Shown piece after piece: positions 1-12,700 of a stretch of DNA of 64,000 nt. Each line of letters opens with the position of its first letter. The stretch's first letter is position 1. The position numbers and the translations under genes were made by a program. The notes beneath the pieces were generated by a model. It made no database searches and was not told the DNA's origin. It saw only the letters and a program-made list of their open reading frames with translations. The stretch is from Isoetes taiwanensis (lineage: Eukaryota; Streptophyta; Lycopodiopsida; Isoetales; Isoetaceae): contig JAJEKV010000041.1 of assembly GCA_021234155.1 (NCBI GenBank), positions 6,828,917 to 6,892,916 on the forward strand. The letters are read 5' to 3'.

Positions 1-1654
1 CGCCATATTGCCGTGGCCATTGTGCTCCGTGCTCGTGTTCGTGGCACTCGCGGTGCTTACACGCTAGATGAGACATGTAAATTTTATACTTTTTCTCCGA
101 TTAATAAACTTTTTGGCTTTCGTCTCCTTCAAAAAGTTGATGGGGGACGATGACTTGAGACTCTCAATAAATTTATGGGACAAGTCATAAATTCTATTGA
201 CATAAAAAGTTGATGGGATTGATAAATTTACCGAAAGTAATCAGTAAATATTATGAGGAGCAAGATGCTCCTCCCTCTCTTCCCTCTCGATCCATCAATC
301 TTGCAAAGGGTGGCGTTCTCTTGCCCGGGTTCAAGATCGTAGGTCAGCCCATGGTTCGGTGACATGGAGGGCCTATTCCATCAGATATCTTCTTATTTCT
401 TATTTAAAGATTATTTCCGCCGTAATCGCTTTATCTTGCAATCGCTTTTTCATTGTTTCCTTTGGCAAGATCAAAATTGATCTTGATTCTTTGCCTTTTG
501 AGACACTTGTTGGGATTTTAGGGAAAACTGGCCAATAGATAGTTAGTTACTTTCTCATATAATGATGCCCTCGGATCGCATCGGAAAATTCCCTCCCTCG
601 CCGAACCTGACTCTCACCAACATGAGACCATCATTTCATTTGACATTGAACTCTTTTTGATGGTAAACAAGATCCAACATGAAAAGTATAGACATGTCAT
701 TTATCTTGTCATTTATCTAGTTGCAAAGCGATAACCGCCACAAGCACTTGATAGAACATAAATATAAACATGGCCATCTCAAATGGCAAATTCACCACAA
801 TCCATAACAATATAGAAAACCAATATACAAACAATACATGGATATCGCATGACTCATGGGGATCGCATTGCGGGTTTGTTCCCTTCTGTGAGCTCAATAA
901 AATAGAGTTCGTAACGCTTGATTGGGCTAGCAAAGAACCATGGCCAGCTTGAGTTGTCAACTCTATCCGGCTTTACTATTTCAGAAGAATGGCAAAGTAT
1001 CTGTGGACTTGATCAGAGCCCGTGATGTGGGATATAGTCAAGAGGACTACCTGTGGTTGCATCTTCCTGGCCCACGAGACAGAGTAGACTAGTCTCCTCC
1101 AAAAAGTACATGCCAACTATAGGTATTTGGGGAGGGTCACGCCTCTCCATGCCCATGGACTTAACCCACTAAGGCAACACATCACCTAGAGGTATTGAGC
1201 CTATAACTTGGGTGTAATAATTGGATGATTTTAAGATATTGGCCTTAGCACACTATGTTTCCTCAAGAGACTCTACATACCAAGGGAACCAACTCCTAGC
1301 TCTAACAAGGTCTTCATTATCATCCAATCTAGTCCCACTCACAATTCTTAATGTGAATTAATGAGGTCTATCACTAGGAACATACTATTCATAGCTTCTA
1401 GGTCTCTAACCCCTTCCAAGCACAAGAGATGCCCAACAGGATATCACACATCCATTATCATATAATAGAATGAACAAAATAACGCATTCATCTAACTAAT
1501 CTAACCAATATGGTTAGGCTCGCTCATTAGTCTAGGTTATATGTCCGATTCTTAGGCTCTGCAGATCTTTTAAGACTATGAATAAGTGGCCTAAGAACAG
1601 TTGTGAAACTTGCATTAAGCCGACAGACAAAGATAATTCCCGTGATCTATATCA
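1..1654. other. Unassigned intergenic DNA
   Basis: I see no supported gene. The open frames at 709-960 (minus) and 770-952 (plus) overlap on opposite strands, are short and show no family motif, so I treat them as chance frames. The sequence is moderately AT-rich. It may be degraded retrotransposon DNA, but I cannot tie it to a named family. Confidence 0.5.
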
Positions 1655-3235
1655 AGAATGCCACGCCGCTATTAACGCCACTCCTCCCACTCTAATGGTA
1701 CGTATCGCAGTCATGGGTAGGCCCCTAGGGGCAACTTGCTAAGAATGTGCATTAGTATTAATGTGCGCAGGGCAACACATTTCATGTGGCCACTTGATGC
1801 CAAGTGGGTTATACCCAGTAACAATGTGCACATCTTCCAATGTACACATTAATGTACACCCTTTCCATGTGGGCACATTTTGCCACCTAGCTATTAAAGG
1901 CAAGGGCCCATTCCCACCTTCATTCCACATGCCGTGTTGGGATAATTGGAAACCCTAGCCAACCCCATGTTCATATTTAAGGAGGTGGGAAACCCTAACT
2001 TACCCATTTTTGTTTCTAGGTTTATTCTGGCTTTGGTCTCACCGTACCAAAACCGCCTTCCCCGCATTCGGCCTCGAGAGAATTGCACCATTAGTTTCCC
2101 TTGATCTTGAGCCGCCGTGATGGTTGAGCTCGTGTCAGGAGGAGCCACTAAGGATCGTATTTAGGCAATTTAATAGCTTAAACCATGTTTCCAAATTACA
2201 GAATCGCGAGGGTTTAGCCTTCATTAACTGCCCATAGCAAATTTAGATCTCTAGGATAATAGACTCTAACTAAAGAAACCCAACTCTATGATATAGATTA
2301 GATATAGTTCTTTAGTTCCTTTTCCGCGGATGTATGTGGGATGATGCATTCTCTATGAACCCCTTGCATTGGGAAGGGTAGAGACCTAAAGCTTGGTAGT
2401 AGATGCTCCTAGATTGTTCTCTAGCACTATAGATTCGCCTGTACAAGAGCCACACCAGTTGTGGGTGAAGGCCACCGGTCGAAGGAGGTTCATGTCCCGA
2501 CTTCGAAGATCCTCCTCCTGGTGTGTATAAGGGCCTACCTGCGGGATCATTGTGACTAGGTCTAATGGTCACCACCGAGTGCTGGTGAGGTATTGACTGG
2601 CTGACCCGCGGAAGGCGGTGTACACTTCCGCTGGTTCAATACCGCTGCGGCCCTCTAGTCACCCTTTGAGTCTAAGATGTAGATCTCCTCGGAGGGAGTG
2701 ATCCCTTCCCCGCCCCATCGAACCGGGAGATGAAAACTCCAGGAATAGCCCCTTGGCTATGCATCCTACGGCTGCGCCGTCCCGACACTTTTCTACTTAC
2801 CAGTACCGTGAGGGGCTGATGGAGTGGATAACCCTATGCCATGTTCATATGCCCAAATCCATTGCCATGAATTCTGGCTCCCCGCGAATGCCTCGGAGAC
2901 CCAAGCCGCCACCAAAACCTGAGTCCGCAGCCTTGGGGTGCAGGATTCCCATATGTATTGTGCTCACCCCTGTTTATGCAGATGTGGATGGACCACCCTT
3001 CGAGGTGGATATGTGCTTTTGCGTTATATAACGACATGTTCTGCTATCGCCCGGGCAGCCTAGGTAGGCTCCGAGGGGAGGGTAAAAATGACCCCTTTCA
3101 CTCTTCCCATAATCGGAACCCGGCCATGGTTGCGGTCACGTGGAGGGGCCTCGTGACGGCGATGGAGCCGTATGTGGGATGAACTCGTTGTATACCTGCA
3201 GTGCACCGTGATGCAGTAGGGGGACGCCATTGTGC
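1655..3235 (+). repeat. Left (5') LTR of a ~20-kb Ty3/gypsy-type element
   Basis: This stretch is a direct repeat of 20271-21904. The shared order runs from the palindrome gcccctaggggc (1721-1732 and 20379-20390), through the motif ending 'ccacctagctattaaaggc', the 'aaaccctaacttaccc' stretch and a block with 'ccttccccgccccatcg', to 'gatgcagtaggg' near the right edge. The copies differ by many substitutions and small indels, so the pair is old. The left edge is uncertain because similarity is clear only from about 1710. The right edge is set by a PBS-like site directly after it. Known: chromovirus LTRs of this size occur in plants. Inferred: the two repeats are the LTRs of one element. Confidence 0.65.
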
Positions 3236-3248
3236 TGGTAATGTGAGC
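3236..3248 (+). other. Degraded primer-binding-site-like sequence
   Basis: The text tggta...tgagc lies directly where similarity between the two LTR copies stops. It resembles the initiator-Met tRNA complement TGGTATCAGAGC with a few changes. It fits a decayed PBS and helps place the end of the left LTR, but the match alone is weak. Confidence 0.35.
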
Positions 3249-3446
3249 AATGTTCTTGGTGACCAAGAGCAAAAGCACCGACTATGCTCCCATTAGTACT
3301 AATCGATAGGATCCTTAAAACCCTAAAAGGGGTAAATTTTTCCTCATTTTTGTAGTAGACAGCTAAGCTAGTAATGCTTAGAAGCATTGAAACATAAGGA
3401 AACATAAAAAAGACATAAATTGGTGAGCCAACTTCCGTAGGAAATT

Positions 3447-3803
3447 CACACGTCACGCCAGACAGAAATGAGATTCTCATTTTCGGCCGGGCTAACGCAG
3501 GAGACATTCAAATTGGAACATTAAGAAATGTCATGAATCACAAGAAAATAACCTTCGATAATCTCCACTCTTTAAGCCAAGAATCAGTAGAATTGGCATG
3601 TTACATGCTTCTTAAAAAAGAACAAAATTCTAGTAGTGGGTTCACTATGTCTCACACGTCACGACGTGACGTGAAATGACTTTTTCATTTTCTGCCAGCT
3701 AAACGCAGAGACCTTTAAGCTAATTAGGTGTTTTAGATGTTTTAGGTAACCCAAAAGGTAGCTTCTTCTTAGGAATTTGACCTAAATCGACTCTATAAAT
3801 AGA
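3447..3803 (+). promoter_or_regulatory. LTR-like promoter: two GTCTC...GAGAC modules and a TATA box
   Basis: Two related modules, at about 3447-3505 and 3649-3712, have the order 'cacacgtcacg', 'aaatga...ttcatttt', 'gctaa(a)cgcag'. The second is bracketed by GTCTC and GAGAC. It also contains a perfect inverted repeat, CACGTCA-CGACG-TGACGTG (3655-3673), with the ACGT core of plant bZIP sites. A TATA box (tataaata, 3794-3801) follows about 80 bp later. The same arrangement recurs at 5226-5657. Inferred: U3/promoter part of an LTR. No body of an element that it drives is visible directly downstream. Confidence 0.5.
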
Positions 3804-3899
3804 TCCCGCACTTCATTTCGCATCTCGCTAAAGTCCGCCTTCTTTGTTAAGGCGATCTTCTCGCGATAGTTCGATCGGCTTAACCGGCCAAGCATGGCT

Positions 3900-5220
3900 C
3901 CGCACAAAGCGTAATCGGGCTAGGAAGCCTCGCTGTCATGGGGATCGCCCAGTTGCCAAATAATTCACTTCATCTCGTAATTCATAATTCGGTGAACTTT
4001 TTCACTATGGGAATCCCTTCCAAATGGTGAGGTGGATCGGACGGAGTGACCAGACGGAGGTCATAGAAGAGGAGCGTCACATTATGCCAGATTCTCGAAG
4101 AGATGCAGCCTAAGAGGAGAGGAGGAACAGGAGTGAACGAGGAGTAGCTTAGGGCAGCCGAATCGGGTCGAGCAACTCGAGGCTTGGGGCCGCCCCGCGA
4201 GGAAAGAGGGAGAGAGAAAATTTACCGGTGACTACCGGAAGCAGCACTTTCATCGCTAGTATGAAGACAGCGTGAGCCGGTGAGCGTAGGACGAAGAGCG
4301 AAATACTCACCAACAAGAATGGGCGGTCAAGAAGCAGGAAGGCCAAAGCCACTGGCGGCGCGTAAGAGTCGCCAAGGTTGGTGTTTTGCCAGGTCTCGGC
4401 CATCAATGAGCCGTGAACGTGACTCTAATCGGGCCTTTAATTTACTTTACGATTACGGCCCCTCAACACGTAGGGGCGAAGTTCTTCAAAACCCCCTACC
4501 GGAGAAGGAAGTACCCGAAGCGTGTGGTACTGATGATGTTGTACCGACAGCCGCAGTAGTCTCCCACCTTCCGATTTATAGGTTAAAGCCCCGCTACCAA
4601 TAGGCATAATGCGATAGACCCGGCCAAGGCCCACGAGGGAAGATTAAGGAGCACAACGCTATATGGCGAAGTGAGAGGCATAATAATGCCTATTAACACG
4701 GTACCTGACAATTGAAGGCGCGACACCGACGAGGAGTCGACTGGCCACTCACCACCAAAGCCCAAGCCCCAGAAAGCACCGTAGAAAGAAGCTGGTAAGA
4801 GCAAGGGTAAGGAGCAGAGAGCTCAAAGAACCACACTTCCGGAAAGTTACTTAATTTTGATCCCCCGCAATCAAGTTTCAACGCTTGGTCCGCGGAAGTA
4901 ATCCAGAGCGGGCCAACACTACATGCGCTATGGATCGATGAAATGCTGGCCGTTTACGAGGCAGCAGAGGCTTAAAATAGTGCAGCATTTTGAAAATTCG
5001 ATGGCCTCGCGACAAGACACGAAAGAGGGTCACCCCATGAGGTGATATGTATCTCTGCCGCACATCGAGGGAGAACGCCTGAGATTTTGTAAATAATGCA
5101 AAATTTTACAATATAAAGAATTTCGCGGGTAAATAATGTGCCTAATCTTGCTTAAATAGGTTAAACAAAATGAATTCTAGCTTTTTGTTTTAATCAAATT
5201 GAGCTTTGAGCAAAAATTGA
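3900..5220. other. No recognised gene (3.9-5.2 kb)
   Basis: Open frames lie on both strands at 4149-4881 (longest 107 residues at 4280-4603, plus). They overlap each other and carry no family motif. The stretch could be the leader or gag part of a decayed LTR element whose promoter lies at 3.4-3.8 kb, but nothing I see proves this. Confidence 0.4.
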
Positions 5221-5225
5221 GACGA

Positions 5226-5657
5226 TGTCTCACACGCCGCCGTGACGTAAAATGAGATTCTCGCTGTCAAGAACGCAGAGACCATGCCCAAAATGCCCAA
5301 ACAGCTCCAAATCGACCAAATAAGGGTCAATTCTACCACCCCATGAAGCTTCTAGTAGAATTACAGCCTTAGATTATCCAAATTGATTAAGTTTAGCTCC
5401 ATTTAGTTATGTCCTCATTATCGCCGCCACGACAAAAATGAACTTTCATTACTTCCGCCTAGGGCTAACGCAGACCTACCCATTTCTTCACCAAATGATC
5501 TCCAATTTGTTGCAATAGGTTCATTAGCCCATCTTAGCATGCTCAAATCCTTGAAGAAGTAGCTTTCAAACTCTCAATTGCAAAATCTTCAATAGATCAA
5601 TCACCTAATCTCAAGAATTTAGTCATCCAAAAATTAGGGTTTCCCTTTCTATAAATA
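5226..5657 (+). promoter_or_regulatory. Second LTR-like promoter with the same modules and TATA box
   Basis: Modules lie at 5226-5283 (GTCTCacacg ... cgcaGAGACc) and about 5424-5477 ('gccacgacaaaaatga' ... 'gctaacgcagacc'). They are about 194 bp apart, against about 206 bp in the copy at 3.4 kb. A TATA box (tataaata, 5650-5657) follows in the context 'ccctttctataaatagg'. The shared layout shows the two regions belong to one LTR family. Sequence between the modules is poorly conserved, so the copies are old or come from different subfamilies. Confidence 0.5.
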
Positions 5658-5829
5658 GGTCCTCCAATTCTCATTTAGCACCCTCGTGCTTTCCACTTAG
5701 CTTACCTTCCAAATTTAGCTTCACAGATCCGCTTGATACCCTTCTTCGCTAGATCATCGGCCACCTACCACTTCAGCGATGGTACAGCCACAAGTACATG
5801 CCGAGGCGATGCCGTAACGACATCTTCCA

Positions 5830-8800
5830 AGTCTTCGAGAAATTATTATCCGTTAATGCTTAAACCTGTTTATATGCAGTTTCAAGCTAGGTGGTAACTC
5901 CCTTGTTCAGTTCTCCCTTGCATAGATATTTCTGCCCTCACTTCATCCTTCCTTTGGGTGATGTCCCCAACATCGCCAAGTACTTAACTTCATCATAGGT
6001 CGCTGAATTGCTATCCCCAATGTTCAGTCAGACCAAGCATTTCTCCTAATAATCACTCTAGCTATTTCTTGTCCCACCGCTACCGAAAACCCAATGGGGC
6101 AACTCTATCCCTCCATGGAGTGTAACTCTTTATTGTACGTTGAAGCGAGGAGCAGATGTTTCGGCAGACGCTACATGTAGCTACAGAGAAGAGGGTATTT
6201 GTTTCTCCAACCACGTTAGCGCCACCTGAGCCCGACTCGCAGGATGGAACGGCAACAAGGTAATCAGATCGGTCAACTTCGAAAGCGTGAGCCCAGACTA
6301 TCTGTGAGTTGCTCTCCCCCACTTGGGCTGTGCATCACAAGCGAGCTCCCATCATCAACTCGAGGAGTATCTACTCCCAATGCATTATCCAACCTTCCCA
6401 CCGCAGGAGAGGGAGCTCAGATTGGATGAACGCCTACCGCGTTTGCTATGGCAACCGACTTGACGATTTCATCATCCTGGGGAGCCTTTACTCGCCGGGC
6501 GAGGGAGAGGCCGACACCTACCGCAGTGGGAGTCGACTCCACATCCGTGCCTACAGCAAAGATCGCAATGATGGACGAGTTTAGAGCCGCTTAACCGAGG
6601 AGGAGTTCCTCGCCTCCAAGAAATGCATGGGGATCCGATACCATCAGCATCCAATGCCCGTGCCTTCGGCTAATTCACCCCCAGCAGAGATGTGAATCGA
6701 TCAGGCGAACACCCACAATTATAATCAACGAGCTCACCGAGATAGAGTCGAATAATCATCGGCGATAGAGCAGAGGCCAAACAAGTGGGGAATCATCCGC
6801 ATCAACGACAACTCTGGTACCACCACCGCCGCGGATGAGGAATGAAAGCTGCGGTACACCGCAAGTTCAGCCCCGTAGGTGAAGAAGGCAGTTCATGCCG
6901 ACAGACTCGTGCTTCCTAAGCAGTGCATGCTCGAATAAATGGCCAAACGCCGACTATGCCGTCTCTGAAGGCCAAGAGGGCAATGGCACTTTGACCTCTT
7001 CGACTTCGCCATACCCCATCACTCGGGCAGCGTAGATTGGCGCGGATCAAGGCCCTTACAAATTTAATCATAGTAAATATCGCGAGCCTTGTGCGCTGCT
7101 CGCCGCCAAAGTGCCATCAGGAACTTTGGGTCATTCTGTAGGAACGCCTGCCAAGAGTCTTTGAAGACAGACCGCCTGCAACGGCCGACCTAAGACTAGT
7201 TGTAGTTCCCATCCTTATATCTTGTACCAAAAATATTATATAATATATGAATATAATTTCGTTAGATCTTGAAATGTTTTGTTGATGTATTTTTGCCCCA
7301 ACAAATCCAGCTCAACAAACATAAACAATGCAAGAGAAACAAGTGAAAACTAACCATATAGCCATGAATTACTTCCCCGTATGCGCTAGAGAGGCTCAAG
7401 CTCGTGGGAACGACAACGCCGGTGACCATATATATGGAAGAACGTAGTCCCGCCTGTGCCACCGCAGGCGGAACCCCGTTGAGGAATTTGGACCCATGAC
7501 CCTTAAGAGGAAACATCCGTGATGAGGAGGGGACTCAACGATAAAGGCCCCTACGGACGCTGCTGTGCTGTGAGCGAAGTTCTGCGGCAACGCCCTGGCC
7601 ACAAGAAGAACAGCCTCTTGGTGATGCGAAGGGAATGCGAAGAGTAACAAGAGAAGGAGATCCTCCAAAATTTAATCGGGACCGCTAAGCTCGTGATTCG
7701 TGACCGACTGGTGAAGAAGAAGGATCGCAGCTCCGTGACCGAATCGCATCTAAGGCGCAGGAACACCGCAGGATGGCGCGAGGGACGCATGAGGGATCGA
7801 CAGGCGATACCTCGTAGCCTCACTACCGTAAGAAGGTAGACTGCGACTGGCAATGTATGAAGGTTCTGAATCGAATGTCGGGAGAACAGTCGATTGTGGG
7901 AAGTGCAGGCATGATCGGACGAAATGAGTGAGTACCTAATGCCATGCGCTGAAGGATAAAGACAAAGGCAGGTGGCAATGTACCCAACTTGAAAGGAGTC
8001 GCATCGGATTTCGCGGAAGGGTTATGCAAAGGTAATACGGCTGCGCTGTGGATGCTTTTGTAAGTTCGAAAGTTTGTCAAAGCCTTCAAGCCATTACGCC
8101 CTTAAGCGGGGAGCAATAATAAGTCCGCCAAAGATGATGCGTTAGCCCTTTACAGTTGCACAGTGGAAACAAATCACCCGTAAATACACAGAGGGAAATT
8201 CATGAGGTCAGGTCAGATGTGCCAAAAATTGGGTGAGAAGCATGCAAGAGAAAGCTATATTGAGGGGGTCAATGAGGAGATCCCCGCAAGCTTCTGTGAG
8301 GGCAATAAAATCCTGTACAAGATCGTAAGCAGAGTCCAAGGCAATAAGCTTAAAAGCGAAACGTGACCTCGACAAGGCGTAGACAAAGAGGCATTACCGT
8401 GATAAAGGCAAGGCAATGGAGTTATAGCCCTTAGGGCAGCCCAAATTGTGTCCAAATAGAGCCCCATATGGTGGCAAACTAAGGGAAACAACAGAGAAGA
8501 AGCGTGTCCTTCATACCGCTGTGAGGGGTCAAACTACTCCAAAGCAAAGGCGATCCTTTTTGCGCTACGCCCAAGGAAAAGAGATGAGTGCATAGAAAAA
8601 GCAAATGAGCCTGTGCTTCCAAAGCCATAGACAGCTTAACGCCCTTTTACCGCCATGAGTGCGCAAAGACTAGCTGAAGTTGAGATTGGGACACCCCTCG
8701 TCCGACGAATTACTTCCGGAGGAAGGCCGCTTAATTGCCATCTCGTGGTGAGCGTCATATCTTTGCCTTAATAGATACGCAGAAAGCAGAGCCAAGATAA

Positions 8801-9060
8801 AGTAATTTCCACGTTAGGGGAAGGCCAAGACCAAGTCCCTTCATAGTCTTGATAGACTCGAAGCAGCCATAACTTCGCGATCCCCCTGTAATGGTTCAAA
8901 TGTTGAAGTTGAAACCATTAAAGTCAAAGCCAAGGCTCCATTGTTTTAGCAAGTGGAGCGTTAGCGCGCATCCAGTAAGAGAATTAACTCTCGCTACATC
9001 GCAATTTTGCCAGGATTAATATCCGATAGCGTAAGTACGCATTGGCAAGTAATGACTTGA
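5830..9060 (+). other. Unassigned; possible decayed gag of the Ty3/gypsy element
   Basis: By position this stretch, upstream of the pol remnant at 9.06 kb, should hold gag and protease. I find no clear zinc knuckle, retroviral protease DSG/DTG motif or long frame. Open frames at 6080-6654 and 7262-8491 are short, mostly on the opposite strand and not recognisable. About 7230-7260 is an AT-rich island (tattatataatatatgaat). I would not annotate genes here without a profile search. Confidence 0.35.
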
Positions 9061-9061
9061 T

Positions 9062-11010
9062 CATAGGAATGGAGTACCTTTGACCAGCAGGGCCATTATT
9101 GATCGGTGGGAGCTGAAGGTGACCTTCCCAACACCATCGCAAGATCATCGAGATCATTGTAAAGAAGTTGTTCTATCATGCGTTGTATGTTCTAAGCCGC
9201 CAAGTGCATCAAGATGCAGCGTAGCATACATCTCTCGCTTGAGATTAACGAGCCGAGTCGAAGAAAGCGCAAAAGACATTGGCAGCTCAAGAAGTTGTCG
9301 GGCTAAATAGCTCAGCCTGATCACTCTGAAGTTCCATATTCTTCCGTGATGAGATCAAGCGCCTTCCTCCCATGTGGGAGTCGAAAGTGTGAGATAGCAC
9401 TTAACCGGAACAAAGCCTACGCTGCCCAGCTACGCATCGACGACGCCAGATTGGATCGAGTCAAGAAGCAATTATACAGGAGTTGTTCGACTCCAGGCTT
9501 CATTAGACCTAGTGTCTCGCCATTTGGAGCACTCATTCTCTTTGTAAAGAAGAAGCGGATGGCGCTTTGCTGATGTGCATAGACTATGTAAGCGCTGAAC
9601 AAGCACACCATTAAGAACAAGTATGCGCCTCCCCCATCGATGACTTTTGATGGACTCAACTTCAAGGTGCAAAGGTCTTCTCCAAAACGACTCTTAAGGT
9701 CGCTATCATCATCAGATCAGATAAAGAAAGAAGATATCCACAAGACCGCCTTCTAACTTGCATGGGCATTTCGCGATCACCAGAATGCTCTTCGGCTTAC
9801 TAACTTCGCGCTCATGAGGCTCATGAACGACATCTTCGTGGAGTTCTTAGACACCTTTGTGATTGTGACTTTGATGACATTTTGCGTATAGCAGCGCATC
9901 CCTTGAAGAGCACGCACACAACACTTAAGGAGAGTGCTAGAGAAGTTGGAAGAGGCAACTTGTAATGGCCAAGTTGTCGGCAAATACACAGAGAAGGTGG
10001 AATACCGGGTCACGGATCTCGCCAGCATGAATCTCGACCGGATCCCCGCCATTCGAAGCCGCCATTCGGCCGTCAAGAATGCACATGAAGTCGGGTTTCT
10101 ACCAGCAGTACTCGCCAGAAGTTCGGTGGAAGAACTTTGCTGGGATAGCGGCCCAAGAAAGCCCAAGCGGTTTGGAATTGTTGAAGGAAGCTTTAACAAC
10201 AGCCCCAGCCCCACCCCGCCGCAATCTCGAGAAAGATAAGCTTGTGTTTACTGCACGCCGGTAAGATAAAAGGCTATTGTGCAGCGCTGCTCATGCAAGA
10301 AAGAGCGAAAATGCGACGCATTCCGGTGAAGATGAACGACGTAAACGCACTACCCCACGATGATCGCGAATTGTTTATTGTCGGCATTTTCAAGAATTTG
10401 AGGCACTATCTTTGGGAAGGAAGTTCCAGCTTGGACACGTGATCATCGAGCCTCCAAGATGTATTCATCGCTAAACCGACTCCTCAACCCTCGAGGCGTA
10501 GAAGGTGGATGAGTTCCCTCAAGAGTATGACTTTGATATAGTCTACAAGCCGAAAGGAAGCTCAATGTGCGCGATGGGGCGCTTTCAAGGCATCCCCGAC
10601 AACTACAAAGGCATTGCAATGTTATTTCACGCCTCCAGCGACTTTGGTAAGAAGATTGAAGAGTCCCGCCAACCCGGACGCCGATTTCAAGGGAGTAAGC
10701 GGGCAAGCCTCTCTAGGGAGGCTAGAACAAAGCTAAGCGAGCCGGAAGCCTTAAGTATTATAAGAAGGGAAGGTAACCTCGCTATACCATAAGAACAAGT
10801 ATTTGTGCGCATCTCTATTCTTCAGGTGTAAGGAAACATCCTCCATGACATGCAATAACAAATTTCAATAGTTGGCTATTGGCGCGATTCATGAAAACAT
10901 ATTTCAAAAAGCAAGCGTTTTATTATTGGCCGTGAATGAAAAAAGCAAGTAGCCGCTACATCAAGGAATGTCAGTTGCGTCGAAATGAAGCGTAATGTAC
11001 CTCTCGACCT
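9062..11010 (+). pseudogene. Decayed Ty3/gypsy pol (protease end, RT, RNase H, integrase start)
   Basis: The order matches the better preserved pol at 62.0-64.0 kb. Visible in sequence: a GMEYL-like end of protease (9066-9080); RT start 'GFIRPSVSPFGA-ILFVKK' (9499-9555); a 'LQGAKVFSK' box (about 9660-9690); the FDD active-site core in a shifted frame (9870-9878); 'LEKLEE' (9937 on); 'LLKEALTTAP' (about 10170-10205); RNase H with 'HDDRELFIVGI' and 'LRHYL' (10242-10442); and 'EFPQEYDFDIVYKPKGS' (10505 on). Past 10800, an integrase zinc-binding remnant (CNNKFQ...IHENIF, then CQLRRNEA) can be followed to about 11010. Stops and frameshifts occur throughout. The remnant presumably belongs to the ~20-kb element flanked by the LTRs at 1.7 and 20.3 kb. 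It cannot be functional. Confidence 0.75.
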
Positions 11011-11039
11011 GTAAGTATTAGAGCCATTGGCGCCTAACG

Positions 11040-11222
11040 CCAAAGTGCAGTTAGAATTTGACACCCCAGAGGCGTCAATAGCAAAAAATGTGTCAAAGAG
11101 GTAATCGATTTTTGAAAATGTACGTAAAAGAGACTTTCTAGTTCGAGAAAAATGTGTCAAAAGAGACTTTGAAAATGTTAAATATCATTTTGACACACCA
11201 CAAAATATGAAGTGTGTCAAAA
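11040..11222. repeat. GTGTCAAA-motif cluster with perfect hairpin
   Basis: Several copies of gtgtcaaa or its complement occur here (near 11047, 11090, 11152 and 11190). The last pair forms a perfect 11-bp inverted repeat, ttttgacacac (11188-11198) and gtgtgtcaaaa (11212-11222), with a 13-nt loop. The same motif returns at 12.5-12.7 kb. It may be the edge of a small inverted-repeat DNA element, but no target duplication was identified. Confidence 0.45.
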
Positions 11223-11799
11223 ATTTAAGCATATAACACCGCAAGGTTGCCAATAGGCTACCATTTATGCTTATTAATCAATAAGGTTTCTATATCCATA
11301 TTCCTACTAGGAATTATACATCGGATTTCCCTTCACATATGAAATATTTTGTCTAGCTTAGACCTTGTATAACAATTGATTATTATAGATACAAAGAGCT
11401 CAAATGTCCAATCACATTAGATGCTCACTTATTGGTCTCATTATCAAGCAACTTCTATGGGCAAGTTGATTGATATGAAATTGATAAAGTCGGGCTCAAC
11501 GAAAGCAACAATATGGTATTTGGGTCACGCATTTTTCCTTTGTTAATTTCAGGTCATTTACGGGGCAGAAGATTTCCATCGCATCGGTAGTTGAGTCTAC
11601 CATTCCGCGATCTTCGGGCTTTCTAGCCTAGCTTTGCTCATAACTTGCATCTTTGTTTTCTTTGCTCATACTACCAAACCTCCTGCTTCTTTGCCATACG
11701 CTCTCTATTCATATCCTCCTCGCGGCCTAGCCTTGGCCGGTCGGGCTTCGAGAAGAGAGAAAGTAATGGACTACCATGTCTTGCAATACTAACACTACG

Positions 11800-12065
11800 T
11801 GCATAAGCTTCAAAACAGCTTCACCGGAGCTTCGTATCGAATATCCATAAAAACGGAGCTTCAAAACGTATTTCCATAAACGTTACATGCAAACTACAAA
11901 ACGGAAAGCTCGTGAAAACGTGAGATTTTGCTGTGATTTCAAAACCAAAATCCAATAAAAAGACCAGATTTTACCGGAGCTTCAAATGGCCATAGCTTCT
12001 GTGACCTAAACTTTCATCGAGCTTCAGGACGCCATAGCTTCTAGACCGAGCTTTACCAATGCTTC
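11800..12065. repeat. Region with dispersed GAGCTTC/AGCTTC motifs
   Basis: The words gagcttc or agcttc occur about ten times in 270 bp, often followed by 'aaaac' or 'aaatggccatagcttc'. The spacing is irregular, so this is a short degenerate repeat and not a clean satellite. No gene is seen. Confidence 0.35.
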
Positions 12066-12459
12066 TCGCATCTACTAATAAAATGGCGACATCCTCGGCG
12101 AACCGTCACCGATGGAGCTCAAAATTTCAACACGCATGCTCGTTGACGCCATCGCTGTAGAGTTTTGAAATCACCGGGCGCCAAAGAGGTTGAGAAAAAA
12201 TTGTTCCCCCAAATATTGAGATAGGGAGCCTGAGAAAGGAAGTTATTGGCATATCGGTAGACCCGCCGCTAACGGCCGCGGACCCCACCGGTGACATTTA
12301 ATGGCATCCCAAATACCATGAACCCATACATAAACAAGGAAATGAGGATTATAATATTCCAGAATACTGTAATCAATCATTCCCATGACTTTTTGATTTA
12401 ACTTTATTTCATAATCTCTTTTGGTTAGGGAATATAATAGCATGTTCTTTTAGCTTAAT

Positions 12460-12700
12460 AAAGGATGTCAATGATATTCAAAATGCTAAATGAGATGAAC
12501 TTTTTTAAAGTGTCAATTGACACATCCACTTAGAAAGTGTGTCAATGAAAACCCATATATAATTTGAATTTCCCACACCGAAAGGATGTCAATGATATTC
12601 AAAAGGCCAAATGAGATGAACTTTTTAAAGTAAGTCAATTGACACATTCAATTCCTAGAAAGTGTGTCAATAGAAAACCCATATATAATTTGAATTTCCC
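12460..12700. repeat. 121-bp tandem duplication with internal palindrome
   Basis: Two head-to-tail copies begin at 12460 and 12581 (period 121). Each runs from 'aaaggatgtcaatgatattc' through 'gatgaac', 'tcaattgacaca', 'gaaagtgtgtcaat' and 'cccatatataatttgaatttccc'. Copy 1 contains a perfect 14-bp palindrome, gtgtcaattgacac (12510-12523). Copy 2 has diverged there. The copies differ by a few substitutions and short indels. Confidence 0.8.

Noticed and set aside
9777-10214. 145-residue minus-strand frame
   Set aside because: It is antisense to recognisable Ty3 RT text on the plus strand.
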